Part shown: positions 46,088-54,421 of the stretch, in pieces | How positions within the stretch are numbered: position 1 is the first letter of the stretch | Layout: the number at the start of each line of letters is the position of its first letter | DNA from: Saprospiraceae bacterium | GTDB taxonomy: Bacteria > Bacteroidota > Bacteroidia > Chitinophagales > Saprospiraceae | Assembly: GCA_028285545.1 (NCBI GenBank) | Contig: JANQPA010000075.1 | Location: 90,136-154,135, forward strand | DNA: 64,000 bases | Direction: 5' to 3' | Notes under the pieces: model-generated | The model's database searches: none | Told to the model about the DNA's origin: nothing | The model's input: the letters and a program-made list of their open reading frames with translations, nothing else | Program-made: the position numbers and the translations under genes

Positions 46088-46825
46088 ATGTTCCTTAGAA
46101 AAATCAGAAAGCGACTGTTAAATGAAAATAACTTTAGCAAGCTTGCTTCTCCAGCAAGCAAATACTTCATCTATGCAATCGGTGAAATTATTCTTGTAGT
46201 AATAGGCATCTTGATTGCTCTCCAGATCAATAATTGGAATGAAGAACGAAAGCAACAAAAAACCATCAACAGTATTTATTCCATTATAAAAAACGACTTA
46301 ATTAGCGATGTTGAAATATTTAGTTCTCTAATCAATATCATCTCTTCTAAAGATTCTATTTTCAAAAGAATCATTTCTAAAAAAATGACAATTGAGGACT
46401 ATCAAAATTGTCAAAATTGCATCCATTTACTGGCGGGCTTTGCCGATGTAAAAATAGAAAAGAGAGGTTTAAACTTATTATCTGACAATAGCACTCTTTT
46501 TTCTTCCCAGGAGGATAGCCTTTACATCAAAATCAGTAAGTTTTACAAGTATTATGATACCGAATTTGCGGTGACTCAAAAAGAATTGACTGAAAACCAT
46601 ACTGAAAACTGGTTTTATTGGAAAAATAACAAGCCCTGGTTTTCTTCTTATTTTAATGCCAACCAGACGGACGAGATGATTGATTATATGGTTAATTCAT
46701 GGGACTATATCAATAGAGTCACCGCAACTTATTTTCTCGAACATCACCTTCGTTTAAATCAATTAAAAGGGTATAAAAGAGATGCTTTGGGCATTATTGA
46801 GGAGATTGATAAGCGCTTAGAATAG
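46088..46825 (+). CDS. DUF6090 family membrane protein
   Basis: 245 aa. The family signature is clear: MFLRKIRKRLLNENNF, then one helix KYFIYAIGEIILVVIGILIALQ (24-45 region) followed by INNWNEERK. The rest is predicted helical, soluble and probably extracytoplasmic, with a CQNC pair near residue 112. DUF6090 proteins are common in Bacteroidota, often in several copies, with no known role. The gene is AT-rich and has no close partner. Confidence 0.9.
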   Translation: MFLRKIRKRLLNENNFSKLASPASKYFIYAIGEIILVVIGILIALQINNWNEERKQQKTINSIYSIIKNDLISDVEIFSSLINIISSKDSIFKRIISKKMTIEDYQNCQNCIHLLAGFADVKIEKRGLNLLSDNSTLFSSQEDSLYIKISKFYKYYDTEFAVTQKELTENHTENWFYWKNNKPWFSSYFNANQTDEMIDYMVNSWDYINRVTATYFLEHHLRLNQLKGYKRDALGIIEEIDKRLE

Positions 46826-46890
46826 ATAATACGTTTTCCTATGTTTCTTTTATGGTAGCAGGTGTCGACCTGAAAACGCCACCTATGGGT

Positions 46891-47406
46891 TTATTCAGAA
46901 TCTTTTTCTTTAGGAAGGCAATCAATTCCAAATTGCTGCATCCTGCCCAAATTATCAGCGAGGAAAAAAGTCGGGTTGGGACTAAATTTTCCATCTATTA
47001 AGCGAGACGCTAATACTTCCTCCCATTCGGCTGTCTTTCCACTGGGCTCCACCCCCTTAAACTCACCAAAGGGAAAATCACCTTGATGAGAAGCCTTCAC
47101 TTTTATATATGCAACGATGGTTTCCCCATCCGAAATGACCTCCTTTACTGTAGCATGATAATCTGGAAATGCTTCACGGAAGGGTTTATGGAATTCAGCA
47201 AAACTATCGTCTTCTGTTAAAAATGCCTTCACCTCTTCTTCCCAGTTAGAGGAATTTAAGGCCGTAAACCAATTATTAATAAATTCAGTGGCCTTCGCCG
47301 TGTGGTCGACGGTTTCTGCGGTCTGTGCTGCTTGAGGTTGGCAGCTTATCATTATTAGGTTGGCAACTAGGAAAATAAAGAGGTAAATTGGGTTTTTCAT
47401 ATCCAT
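46891..47406 (-). CDS. SnoaL/NTF2-like lipoprotein
   Basis: 171 aa. Lipoprotein signal ending in VANLIMISC; the start at 47406 (MDMKN) or the Met two codons later (47400) both work. After an Ala/Thr linker, residues about 40-165 have the SnoaL/polyketide-cyclase-like cone (FINNWFTALNSSNWEEEVKAF, FREAFPDYHATVKEVISDGE). This fold binds small hydrophobic molecules or has isomerase activity; the role here is unknown. No operon partner. Confidence 0.85.
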   Translation of the reverse strand: MDMKNPIYLFIFLVANLIMISCQPQAAQTAETVDHTAKATEFINNWFTALNSSNWEEEVKAFLTEDDSFAEFHKPFREAFPDYHATVKEVISDGETIVAYIKVKASHQGDFPFGEFKGVEPSGKTAEWEEVLASRLIDGKFSPNPTFFLADNLGRMQQFGIDCLPKEKDSE

Positions 47407-47579
47407 TAAGTGTTTTAGGTGCTACCCTTAGGGGAAGCGTGAAGGAATTTGAAGTGTACTGCTTTTTATTAATCCACTCAGTTCTGAAACGTCAGTCTGA
47501 ATAGGGTTAAAATGAGTGTTTTTAAAGATAGGGTTTTTAATGGAATCCTATATTTCATCAATTCTCTTTCTTACTTCCT

Positions 47580-47659
47580 TTGTTGGTGGCCCGTACGGGC
47601 CTTACCCAACACACAGCCAGTTTCCTAACTGGCATCAATTTACTCCTTCATCTGATACT
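47580..47659. repeat. 80-bp direct repeat, left copy
   Basis: Matches 48709-48788 at 79 of 80 positions (mismatch at 47653). The last 22 nt copy the 3' end of the hybrid kinase gene, including its stop codon. Confidence 0.92.
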
Positions 47660-47802
47660 TATCTGCCAGTTAAGAAACTGTCCATATACTGCGTTGGGCG
47701 ATTGGGAAATCGCCACCAACAGGTCTCCAAATCACCTTACGCCTGTTGGTGGCGGTTTCTCAACCGCCTTACCCAATATCTCGCCAGTTTCCTAACTGGC
47801 GA
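47580..47802. repeat. REP-like hairpin array, left of the RAYT gene
   Basis: Palindromes at: 47588-47601 (GGCCCG-ta-CGGGCC core), 47616-47633 (GCCAGTT-tcct-AACTGGC), 47665-47682 (GCCAGTT-aaga-AACTGTC, decayed), 47697-47714 (GGCGATT-ggga-AATCGCC), 47751-47768 (GGCGGTT-tctc-AACCGCC) and 47783-47800 (GCCAGTT-tcct-AACTGGC). Several are framed by a basal stem GTTGG / CCAAC and a 3' TTACCC. Most share a 7-bp stem with a 4-nt loop. Such elements are the substrates of RAYT transposases. Confidence 0.88.
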
Positions 47803-47971
47803 CTTTTCACACAAGACAAATCCTATTAAGTTAGCCCCCACTCTAATATTAAAATAAGGTACCTCTCCATGATAAATTTCTTCTAAATTCTGGAACTCAC
47901 CTCTTCATACATCTTGTTATCAAATTGCCAGCCATAATCAATTTTTTATTTCACAAAAATATCAATTGACT

Positions 47972-48559
47972 ATGGCACGGTATAAGATACTGGATCAGCA
48001 TAATTTAAATTTTGTCACCCTTACCGTTGTTGACTGGGTGGATGTATTTATCAGAAAACAATACAAAGATCTCATTATTGAGAGTCTTAAATATTGCCAA
48101 CATCACAAAGACTTATCCATATATGCCTATGTGATAATGAGCAATCATCTGCATATGATAGTGCAGGCTTCAGAAAAAATTCCACTCTCCGATATTTTAA
48201 GAGATTTCAAACAGTACACTGCCAAACGGATTCTTCAGGATTTGGAGAAGAATCAAAGTGAAAGTCGAAGAGAATGGATGTTATGGCATTTTCGAAACAA
48301 AGGAAAACAAAACAGCAATAATAAAAAGTATCAGTTTTGGCAAAAAGGGAACCATCCTATTCTGTTATTTAGCCCAAAAGTGATTCGACAAAAGTTTGCC
48401 TACATCCATGCAAATCCGGTTGTTCAAGGCTGGGTTAGCAACCCAGAAGATTATTGGTATAGTAGTGCATTGTATTATTTGAAAGAACAAGGACCATTGG
48501 TAGTAAACATTTTAGATCTTGGAGTTACCGAAGGTTATTTTATGCCTAAATTTAAATGA
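47972..48559 (+). CDS. REP-associated tyrosine transposase (RAYT, Y1_Tnp / IS200-like)
   Basis: 195 aa from ATG at 47972 (MARYKILDQHNLNF); the TTG at 47966 is an artefact. The HUH motif is in AYVIMSNHLHMIVQAS (His-Leu-His), and the catalytic Tyr is in FKQYTAKRILQDLE. The C-terminal IHANPVVQGWV motif is typical of this family. RAYT proteins are single-copy, domesticated relatives of IS200 that move or amplify REP sequences. The REP arrays on both sides support this. No other transposase or terminal repeat was found. It appears intact. Confidence 0.92.
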   Translation: MARYKILDQHNLNFVTLTVVDWVDVFIRKQYKDLIIESLKYCQHHKDLSIYAYVIMSNHLHMIVQASEKIPLSDILRDFKQYTAKRILQDLEKNQSESRREWMLWHFRNKGKQNSNNKKYQFWQKGNHPILLFSPKVIRQKFAYIHANPVVQGWVSNPEDYWYSSALYYLKEQGPLVVNILDLGVTEGYFMPKFK

Positions 48560-48632
48560 AATAAGCCGATTAGGGCTTAGGGTTTCACAGATGATGAAAT
48601 GCTCATTAAGAATTGAACTAGGAGTAAGGCTT

Positions 48633-48762
48633 GCCAGTTAGGAAACTGGCTGAATTTTGCGTATGACGGCCTGGAGGCCGTCACGAGCAGCTCAATGTTC
48701 CTGCTCTCTTGTTGGTGGCCCGTACGGGCCTTACCCAACACACAGCCAGTTTCCTAACTGGC
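48633..48762. repeat. REP-like hairpin array, right of the RAYT gene
   Basis: Palindromes at 48633-48650 (GCCAGTT-agga-AACTGGC, inverse orientation of the left-side element), 48665-48682 (GACGGCC-tgga-GGCCGTC), 48717-48730 (GGCCCG-ta-CGGGCC core) and 48745-48762 (GCCAGTT-tcct-AACTGGC). The array ends 7 nt before the stop of the hybrid kinase gene, so it can also act as that gene's terminator region. Confidence 0.88.
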
Positions 48763-48788
48763 ATCAATTTACTCCTTCATCCGATACT
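48709..48788. repeat. 80-bp direct repeat, right copy
   Basis: Nearly identical to 47580-47659. Here the tail of the repeat is the functional 3' end of the kinase gene, so this is the parental copy. Confidence 0.92.
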
Positions 48789-51015
48789 CCGAAGGAGAAC
48801 AACCAAACAACTCCTGAAAACTAGAACTAAAATACGTCTGACTATTAAAGCCCACATCAAAGGCAATCTCAGTAATATTGCCAGAGTCCTGCTTTAGTAA
48901 ATCGGCAGCTCGATACAGGCGATAATTTCGGATAAAGGTAGTGGCAGATTGATTGGTTAATGCTTTCAACTTTCGGTGCAATTGGGATCTACTCATGCCT
49001 ATTGCTTTGCCTAAATCATCTACGCCGAAAGCCTCATTGTCAATATTTTTTTCAACCACTTCTTTGACAGTCTCCAAAAACTTCTGGTGGGCAGAGGACA
49101 CCTTAATTTCTTTGGGTTTATATTTTATTTCACCGCTGAATTTTTGTTGCAATTTTTCTCGAATGCTAATCAAATTCTTTATCCTGATTTTTAATTCTTT
49201 TTCATCAAAAGGTTTAATCAGATAATCATCAGCACCTATTTCTAAACCTTCTAGTTTATTTTCTTTGGCAGCCTTGGCCGTCAATAAGATAACAGGGATA
49301 TGATTGGTTTTTTCTTCTGTTTTTAGATGTTTACATAAATCATATCCATCCATCCTGGGCATCATTACGTCACTGACAATGAGATCTGGAATGGCAGCCT
49401 GAGCTAGTTCAAATCCTTCCACTCCGTCACCTGCCTCTAGAATTTGGTAATCTTTTTCCAGAATTCCTTTGATGAAGGATCGTAAGTCAGTATTATCTTC
49501 GACAACAAGGATTTGCAGCAAGTTATCTTTTGAGGTATGAATAAGCGTGTATTCCCCTTGTATTTCTTGGAGAGAAGTTTCTAAAGCTTGTTCCGCATCG
49601 GCATAAATGGCCATCGATTCCGAGACAACAGAACCTTCTATTTCATCATCCTGCAACAATTCTTTATCGGTAGGCAGCTCAATAGAAAAGCAGGTTTTAC
49701 GCATCTTGCTCTCCACACTTACTTGTCCATGATGCAATTCCACTAATTCTTTTACCAGGGCCAATCCAATCCCTGTACCTTCAAACTGCCGATTACTGGC
49801 TCCGTCAACCTGGAAAAACCGATCAAAAACATGGGGCAGTTTATCTTCGGGGATTTCTGTTCCAGTATTGATAACCTTAATACTAATCTTGTTATATCCA
49901 CCTTGAGCATCTTTAAGGGGCTCTACTTCTACAGATATATTTTCTTCGGTGGGGGTAAATTTGATGGCATTGGATAGTAGATTAGCAAGCACTTTCTGCA
50001 TTTTCTCCTGATCAAAATAAAAGGAAAATGCTTCAGATTGATTCGATTCTTGAATGGGATAGCCATTAAAAGTTAGTTTAATGCTTTTGTCACTGGCCAT
50101 GGATTCAAACTGAGCTGTGGTATTTTTGGCAAACAATATAAAATCATTCTTTGAGGCATTCAATTTTAATTCTCCAGATTCAAGCTTAGAGAGGTCTAAC
50201 AACTGGTTGATCAACTGAAGTAATCGATGGGCATTACGCTCCATCACTTTACTCTCAGATAAATTAGGAGGAGTGGAAGGGTTATTGATTTGTTTTTTTA
50301 CCAGGCCAAGGATCAAAGTCAGTGGAGTTCTGAATTCATGAGAGATATTGGCAAAAAACCGGGATTTAATCCCATCCATTTCCTTTAGCTTCTCCGATTG
50401 TTCCCTTAAAGCTTCACTTTTTTTCTCAATATCCTTATTCAGATTGGTGATGGTGCTTACGAAATAATAAAGAATTCCAAATACAATACTTGATACCCCT
50501 ACAATGTTCATCAAGAATAATACATTAATGAAGCTATCCGACAAGTCCCAATTCACATAATTCGGTATATAATCATTAATAAAATAGGCTATGATTACCA
50601 TTATAATGTAAGCCCCAAACCAATAAACCGATCTTTTAATACTATCAAAAAACATGGCCCCAGCTGGGGCGATGATGGCCCAATACATAACTGCACTACT
50701 TGGCACAAAGCCTCCTAAACTTATTTGAAGAGCAAAAGGTAGTATCAGAATAAGCACCAATTGGCTGTTGCGAAAGAAGATATATTGCTTAGAAAAGCCA
50801 AAACTGATAATATTAATTATGGATAATACTCCGTAAGAAAAAGGAATAGCACCAGGTACAAGCAAACCATTAGAAAAATATAATATCCCCCATACCAAAC
50901 CTGCAATGGCAAAAGGACCGGAAACCACTAAAAGGCTGGACTTCTTTAGCCTTTCTTCTTTAGAGTCATTTGGATGATGCCCTAATTGGATTAGATTTTT
51001 AATAAATGGATTCAC
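48769..51015 (-). CDS. Hybrid sensor histidine kinase with receiver and AraC-type DNA-binding domain
   Basis: 748 aa. Starts at GTG (51015), since an in-frame stop lies just upstream and no ATG is near. Six helices at about 28-190, with no large periplasmic domain; a short coiled coil; HisKA with histidine in FANISHEFRTPLTLILGL; HATPase_c with NLLSNAIKFTP and GTGIGLALVKEL; receiver with aspartate in PDLIVSDVMMPRMDGYDL; and an AraC domain (GVDDLGKAIGMSRSQLHRKL, ITEIAFDVGFNSQTYFSSSF). One protein therefore senses, phosphorylates and regulates genes. A 21-bp tandem repeat lies 176-259 nt upstream of its start. Confidence 0.93.
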   Translation of the reverse strand: MNPFIKNLIQLGHHPNDSKEERLKKSSLLVVSGPFAIAGLVWGILYFSNGLLVPGAIPFSYGVLSIINIISFGFSKQYIFFRNSQLVLILILPFALQISLGGFVPSSAVMYWAIIAPAGAMFFDSIKRSVYWFGAYIIMVIIAYFINDYIPNYVNWDLSDSFINVLFLMNIVGVSSIVFGILYYFVSTITNLNKDIEKKSEALREQSEKLKEMDGIKSRFFANISHEFRTPLTLILGLVKKQINNPSTPPNLSESKVMERNAHRLLQLINQLLDLSKLESGELKLNASKNDFILFAKNTTAQFESMASDKSIKLTFNGYPIQESNQSEAFSFYFDQEKMQKVLANLLSNAIKFTPTEENISVEVEPLKDAQGGYNKISIKVINTGTEIPEDKLPHVFDRFFQVDGASNRQFEGTGIGLALVKELVELHHGQVSVESKMRKTCFSIELPTDKELLQDDEIEGSVVSESMAIYADAEQALETSLQEIQGEYTLIHTSKDNLLQILVVEDNTDLRSFIKGILEKDYQILEAGDGVEGFELAQAAIPDLIVSDVMMPRMDGYDLCKHLKTEEKTNHIPVILLTAKAAKENKLEGLEIGADDYLIKPFDEKELKIRIKNLISIREKLQQKFSGEIKYKPKEIKVSSAHQKFLETVKEVVEKNIDNEAFGVDDLGKAIGMSRSQLHRKLKALTNQSATTFIRNYRLYRAADLLKQDSGNITEIAFDVGFNSQTYFSSSFQELFGCSPSEYRMKE

Positions 51016-51341
51016 TTTGCTTGGCTTTTAAACGGTTCTCTAATCTAGAAAAAATATTTCTCTTCACTTTTTTTAGGTACTTCACTTGAATTCTAGCCTT
51101 CTTCCAGCTTTTTTATTCAGTTTCCCCTCATTTTTCATAAGGCGGCAATATACTTTACAACAACCTCAATATCAACTACTTAAAAATAAAAATGCAACAA
51201 TATTTAATGAAAATACTACAATTCTTAATGATGATGCTACAATTCTTAATGAATTCGAAACCATGCTTAATACCTCTGGTGGTGAAGCCCTGTAACTTTG
51301 AATTGTGATTTAAAAAAATGTAAACCTTAAAATCTTATCCA
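51016..51341. other. Divergent intergenic region
   Basis: 326 nt between the hybrid kinase and the DUF4395-like gene. It holds the 21-bp tandem array (51191-51274). The small ORF at 51086-51295 that reads through the array is probably not a gene. Confidence 0.6.
51191..51274. repeat. Four tandem 21-bp repeats, candidate regulatory array
   Basis: Units at 51191-51211, 51212-51232, 51233-51253 and 51254-51274. The two central units share ATGCTACAATTCTTAATGA / ATACTACAATTCTTAATGA; the outer two are decayed. 21 bp is two helical turns, so proteins bound to each unit would face the same side. The array sits between the AraC-output hybrid kinase and the DUF4395-like operon, so it is a plausible target of that kinase. 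Confidence 0.75.
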
Positions 51342-51851
51342 ATGAAAACAGGAAATAAAAAATTATCAGAAATTAGGCTTAAACGCTTACGAGCGCAAGG
51401 CTACATGTGTCAAAGTGATGAGGAATTGAGTGAAATGGCTTTTGGAATTCGTTTCGCTTATCGCACCTGCGTCTCTATTATAGTGGTGGCTATGCTCACT
51501 CAAAGTTTGACGCTCTTTACCATTATGTTGTGTATTGCCTTTTTGGGAGTGATTTTGCCCAACCATCCTTTTGATTATGTGTACAATTTTGCGCTGGCCA
51601 AAAGAATGAAGAAGCCCAAATTACCACCACGTTGTATTCAATTAAAATTTGCATGCACCATCGCTACTTTGTGGTTGGCCTCTACTGTCTACTTTCTTTT
51701 TATCGGCCATACTGTTACTGCAATGATTTTAGCCGGTTCTCTGGCTATTACCGCAAGCTTACCAAGTACTATAGACTACTGCGTACCATCGGTTATTTAT
51801 AATGCTTTATTTCAAAGGAAAGCAAAAAAAGCTTCTGCGAAAGCTTTCTAA
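51342..51851 (+). CDS. DUF4395-like integral membrane protein
   Basis: 169 aa, four helices (about 44-60, 61-75, 106-125, 126-145). PNHPFDYVYNFALAKRM and KLPPRCIQLKFACTIATLW are the recognisable segments. Cys residues lie in the N-terminal YMCQSD, RTCVS, PRCIQ and DYCVPS. DUF4395 proteins are of unknown function and often sit next to thioredoxin- or sulfurtransferase-type genes. It precedes the methyltransferase gene by 61 nt with a hairpin between. I am fairly sure of the membrane nature and less sure of the family name. Confidence 0.7.
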   Translation: MKTGNKKLSEIRLKRLRAQGYMCQSDEELSEMAFGIRFAYRTCVSIIVVAMLTQSLTLFTIMLCIAFLGVILPNHPFDYVYNFALAKRMKKPKLPPRCIQLKFACTIATLWLASTVYFLFIGHTVTAMILAGSLAITASLPSTIDYCVPSVIYNALFQRKAKKASAKAF

Positions 51852-51870
51852 TTACACAATACTCATTACA

Positions 51871-51887
51871 AAGCTGCATCGCAGCTT
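51871..51887. terminator. Small hairpin between DUF4395-like and methyltransferase genes
   Basis: AAGCTGC-atc-GCAGCTT, perfect 7-bp stem without a U-run. It may attenuate or process the transcript. Confidence 0.5.
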
Positions 51888-51912
51888 GAATTAATTAACC
51901 CTTTAAAACTAT

Positions 51913-52722
51913 ATGATCATGTTACAATCATTAAAATTCAGAAATCAAATCAACCAAGAAGAATTAGAACAGAAGGTAAAAAAGATGTACAAAGCGGTTG
52001 CCCTTCACCCAGAAGTCACTTACCATTTTGAAATGGGAAGAGCATTAGCTGAAAGATTAGGATATCCAAGTGAAATTCTTGATCAAATTCCAGAAGAAGC
52101 CATTGCTTCCTTTGCCGGAGTGGGATATTATTTTAATCTGGCACAATTGAAAGAAGGAGAATCAGTAGTGGATTTGGGAAGTGGCTCAGGAATGGATGTT
52201 TTTTATGCCGCTAAGCATGTAGGCAACCGAGGCGAAGTAATTGGTTTAGATATGACCCGAGAACAGTTGGAAAAGTCAAATATCCTGAAGGAAAAATATG
52301 GCTTTTGGAACACCTTTTTTCTTGAAAGTTATATTGAAAAACCTAGAATCGTGGCTAGTAGTGTAGATATCGTAATTAGCAATGGCGTAATTAATCTATC
52401 CAGTCAGAAAGAAAATGTGTTTAAAGAAGTGGCAAGAATTTTGAAGCCAGGAGGGCGCTTAGCCATTTCAGACATTGTAACTACACTTAAGCTCCCCAAA
52501 AGCATTACCTGCAATGTTTCCCTATGGGCTTCCTGTATTGGCGGTGCCATACCAGAACAGGATTACCTTTCCTTGATCGAATCAGCAGGTTTAAAAGTAG
52601 AGGCCGTGACTCCCAATCCTTATGAGTTCTTATCTCGAGGTGCAAAAGGTGCCACTGAAAAATACGGGATCAAAAGTATTTCCATTTTAGCCAGAAAACC
52701 AGAATTCAACTCTTTTTCATAA
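51913..52722 (+). CDS. SAM-dependent methyltransferase, ArsM-like
   Basis: 269 aa. Rossmann methyltransferase with motif I VVDLGSGSGMDVFYAA (about 79-94), VIGLDMTREQLEKS, IVISNGVINLS and LKPGGRLAISDIV. The C-terminal part SLWASCIGGAIPEQDYLSLI resembles arsenite methyltransferases, where Cys residues bind As(III). Only some of those cysteines are present; the N-terminal part has FAGVGYYF without Cys. Arsenic methylation is therefore possible but unproven. The neighbours (DsrE-like, cysteine desulfurase) suggest a sulfur- or metalloid-linked role. Start could also be Met-3. Confidence 0.85.
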   Translation: MIMLQSLKFRNQINQEELEQKVKKMYKAVALHPEVTYHFEMGRALAERLGYPSEILDQIPEEAIASFAGVGYYFNLAQLKEGESVVDLGSGSGMDVFYAAKHVGNRGEVIGLDMTREQLEKSNILKEKYGFWNTFFLESYIEKPRIVASSVDIVISNGVINLSSQKENVFKEVARILKPGGRLAISDIVTTLKLPKSITCNVSLWASCIGGAIPEQDYLSLIESAGLKVEAVTPNPYEFLSRGAKGATEKYGIKSISILARKPEFNSFS

Positions 52723-52753
52723 AAATTCAATAACCACCATAAAATCATTTAAA

Positions 52754-53119
52754 ATGACAAACTCAAAAAAGCTTATCCTAACACTATCTGTTAATTCAAA
52801 TGACGATGTGTCCACTGTAGCCTTTACGGTAGCCAATGCAGCCATTAGCAAAGGAATGGAGGTAGGTATTTTTCTCACCTCAGATGGCGTTGAACTTAGT
52901 AAAGAAGGAGGAACCGAATATACCCATGTTGCTCCATTTAAAAGACTAAATGAATTGATAGAGGGCTTTACCTCCCAGGGAGGCACCCTATGGGCTTGCT
53001 CCCCCTGCTTCAACCATAGAGGTTTAAAGGCAGATGCTACCGTACCAGGAACGACTGTGGTAGGTGCTGGCCCAATGCTGGACTGGATAGCTGAGGGTGC
53101 ACAGACTCTTTCATTTTAG
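52754..53119 (+). CDS. DsrE-like sulfur-relay protein
   Basis: 121 aa. DsrE/DsrF-like alpha/beta fold: LILTLSVNSNDDVSTVAFTV, an EVGIFLTSDGVEL strand and loop, and LWACSPCFNHRGL with a CxxC pair that could carry persulfide. The C-terminal PGTTVVGAGPMLDWIAEGAQ is typical of a subset of single-domain DsrE proteins. It lies between the methyltransferase (31 nt) and the cysteine desulfurase (80 nt) genes, so it may accept sulfur from the desulfurase. The acceptor is unknown. Confidence 0.88.
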   Translation: MTNSKKLILTLSVNSNDDVSTVAFTVANAAISKGMEVGIFLTSDGVELSKEGGTEYTHVAPFKRLNELIEGFTSQGGTLWACSPCFNHRGLKADATVPGTTVVGAGPMLDWIAEGAQTLSF

Positions 53120-53124
53120 AATAA

Positions 53125-53183
53125 AGAAGAAGGTAGAAAGTAGAAGGATAAGTCTTTCTACATTCTACCCTTCACCTTCTACT
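53125..53183. repeat. Facing GTAGAA / TTCTAC repeats (hairpin)
   Basis: AGAAGGTAGAAAGTAGAAGG (53128-53147) faces CTTTCTACATTCTACCC and CACCTTCTACT (53154-53183). The blocks can pair in several registers. It sits in the spacer between DsrE-like and desulfurase genes. Confidence 0.75.
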
Positions 53184-53199
53184 CCAAAAAATCAAGCAA

Positions 53200-54366
53200 A
53201 TGAAAAGCAATACCATTTACCTAGATACCCACGCCACTACCCCCGTGGATCAGGAAGTTTTAAACCATATGCTTCCTTATTTTACCATCTATTATGGCAA
53301 TGGCAACCACAAATTAGGTTGGAAAAGCAACTCAGCCATGGAAGAGGCTCGCTTTCAAGTAGCCCAATTGATAGGAGCACGACCAACAGAAATAACCTTC
53401 ACAAGCGGTGCTACGGAAGCTATTAATCTGGCCTTACTTGGGCTGGCCAGGTCCGCCGATCATAAACGAAGACACATCATTACTCAAAAAACAGAACACT
53501 CTGCAGTTCTGAAATGTATAGAAGTTTTAGAGAAAAAAGGGTTCAGGGTTACTCGGTTGGATGTAGATTCAGTTGGACGAATTAATTTAGAGGAGTTAAA
53601 TGCCGCTATAAATGAGGAGACATTAGTAGTTGCCATTATGTTAGCCAATAATGAGATCGGAACGGTACAAGCTATTAAAGAAATAGGAGCAAAATGTAGA
53701 ACTTGGGGTGCCAAATTTTTCTGTGACCTAACTCAGGGTCTTGGATGGCATTCGATTAGTGTGGATGAAATGAACATCGATTTGGCAGCCATGTCCTCTC
53801 ATAAAATATATGGTCCAAGAGGAGTTGGAGCCTTGTTTTGCAGGCGCAAATTTTCCAAAACAGAAATCCAGCCTATTCTTTTTGGTGGAGGACAGGAAAA
53901 AGGCATTCGTCCTGGTACAGCTAACATCCCAGGAATCGTCGGTTTTGGAAAAGCCTGCCAAATCCAAAAGGACAATGGCTCTTCTATCGCTAAAAAGACA
54001 GGAGAATTGAGAGATCACTTACAAAAGCAATTATTTGATGGCATTGAAGGAGTCAAATTGAATGGCTGTCCAGTCAACAGGCATCCTGGCAACCTCAATA
54101 TTGCCATTCCAGGCATCAGAGGTGAAGAGCTTTTAGGCAGGCTTCCTAACATCATGTTTTCAACAGGTTCAGCTTGTACCAGTGGTTCAGCCAAACCATC
54201 CTACGTAATTCAATCTTTAGGAGTAGAAGAATGGGTGCTCAAAAGCTCTCTTCGTTTTGGAATCAGTAAATTCAATACCCCATCAGAAATTGACTACGTT
54301 GCTGCACAAATCATCCAACAAGTAAACCAAATCCAAAGTCGTAAACCAACAACTGCACTAATTTAA
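53200..54366 (+). CDS. Cysteine desulfurase (IscS/NifS family)
   Basis: 388 aa. Fold-type I PLP enzyme: TYR-like start IYLDTHATTPVDQEVL, TSGATEAINLALLG (68-81), H100 in KTEHSAVL, PLP lysine K202 (MSSHKIYGPRGVGAL), and catalytic C326 in FSTGSACTSGSAKPSYV. It releases sulfur from cysteine as an enzyme persulfide. Gene order (DUF4395, methyltransferase, DsrE) suggests a dedicated sulfur-delivery role; no iscU-type scaffold is nearby, although it could also serve Fe-S assembly. A CCGTGT repeat (54386-54402) follows. Confidence 0.95.
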   Translation: MKSNTIYLDTHATTPVDQEVLNHMLPYFTIYYGNGNHKLGWKSNSAMEEARFQVAQLIGARPTEITFTSGATEAINLALLGLARSADHKRRHIITQKTEHSAVLKCIEVLEKKGFRVTRLDVDSVGRINLEELNAAINEETLVVAIMLANNEIGTVQAIKEIGAKCRTWGAKFFCDLTQGLGWHSISVDEMNIDLAAMSSHKIYGPRGVGALFCRRKFSKTEIQPILFGGGQEKGIRPGTANIPGIVGFGKACQIQKDNGSSIAKKTGELRDHLQKQLFDGIEGVKLNGCPVNRHPGNLNIAIPGIRGEELLGRLPNIMFSTGSACTSGSAKPSYVIQSLGVEEWVLKSSLRFGISKFNTPSEIDYVAAQIIQQVNQIQSRKPTTALI

Positions 54367-54421
54367 AATATAAAGAACAGTAAAACCCGTGTTAATCCGT
54401 GTCAAATAAAATCTCTATTGG

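Larger units (their letters stand above)
47407..47971. other. Intergenic region dominated by REP-like hairpins
   Basis: No gene. 47580-47802 is the left REP-like array. The region before it (47407-47579) is AT-rich and featureless apart from the promoter area of the minus-strand lipoprotein. 47803-47971 is AT-rich and includes the promoter of the transposase. Confidence 0.7.

Noticed and set aside
47516..47857. ORFs across the REP array
   Set aside because: They read through hairpins in an intergenic block and show no protein features.
51086..51295. 69-codon ORF reading through the 21-bp repeats
   Set aside because: No ribosome-binding site or domain was seen. The seven-residue periodicity is explained by the DNA repeat. 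It could be a real peptide but I cannot support it.
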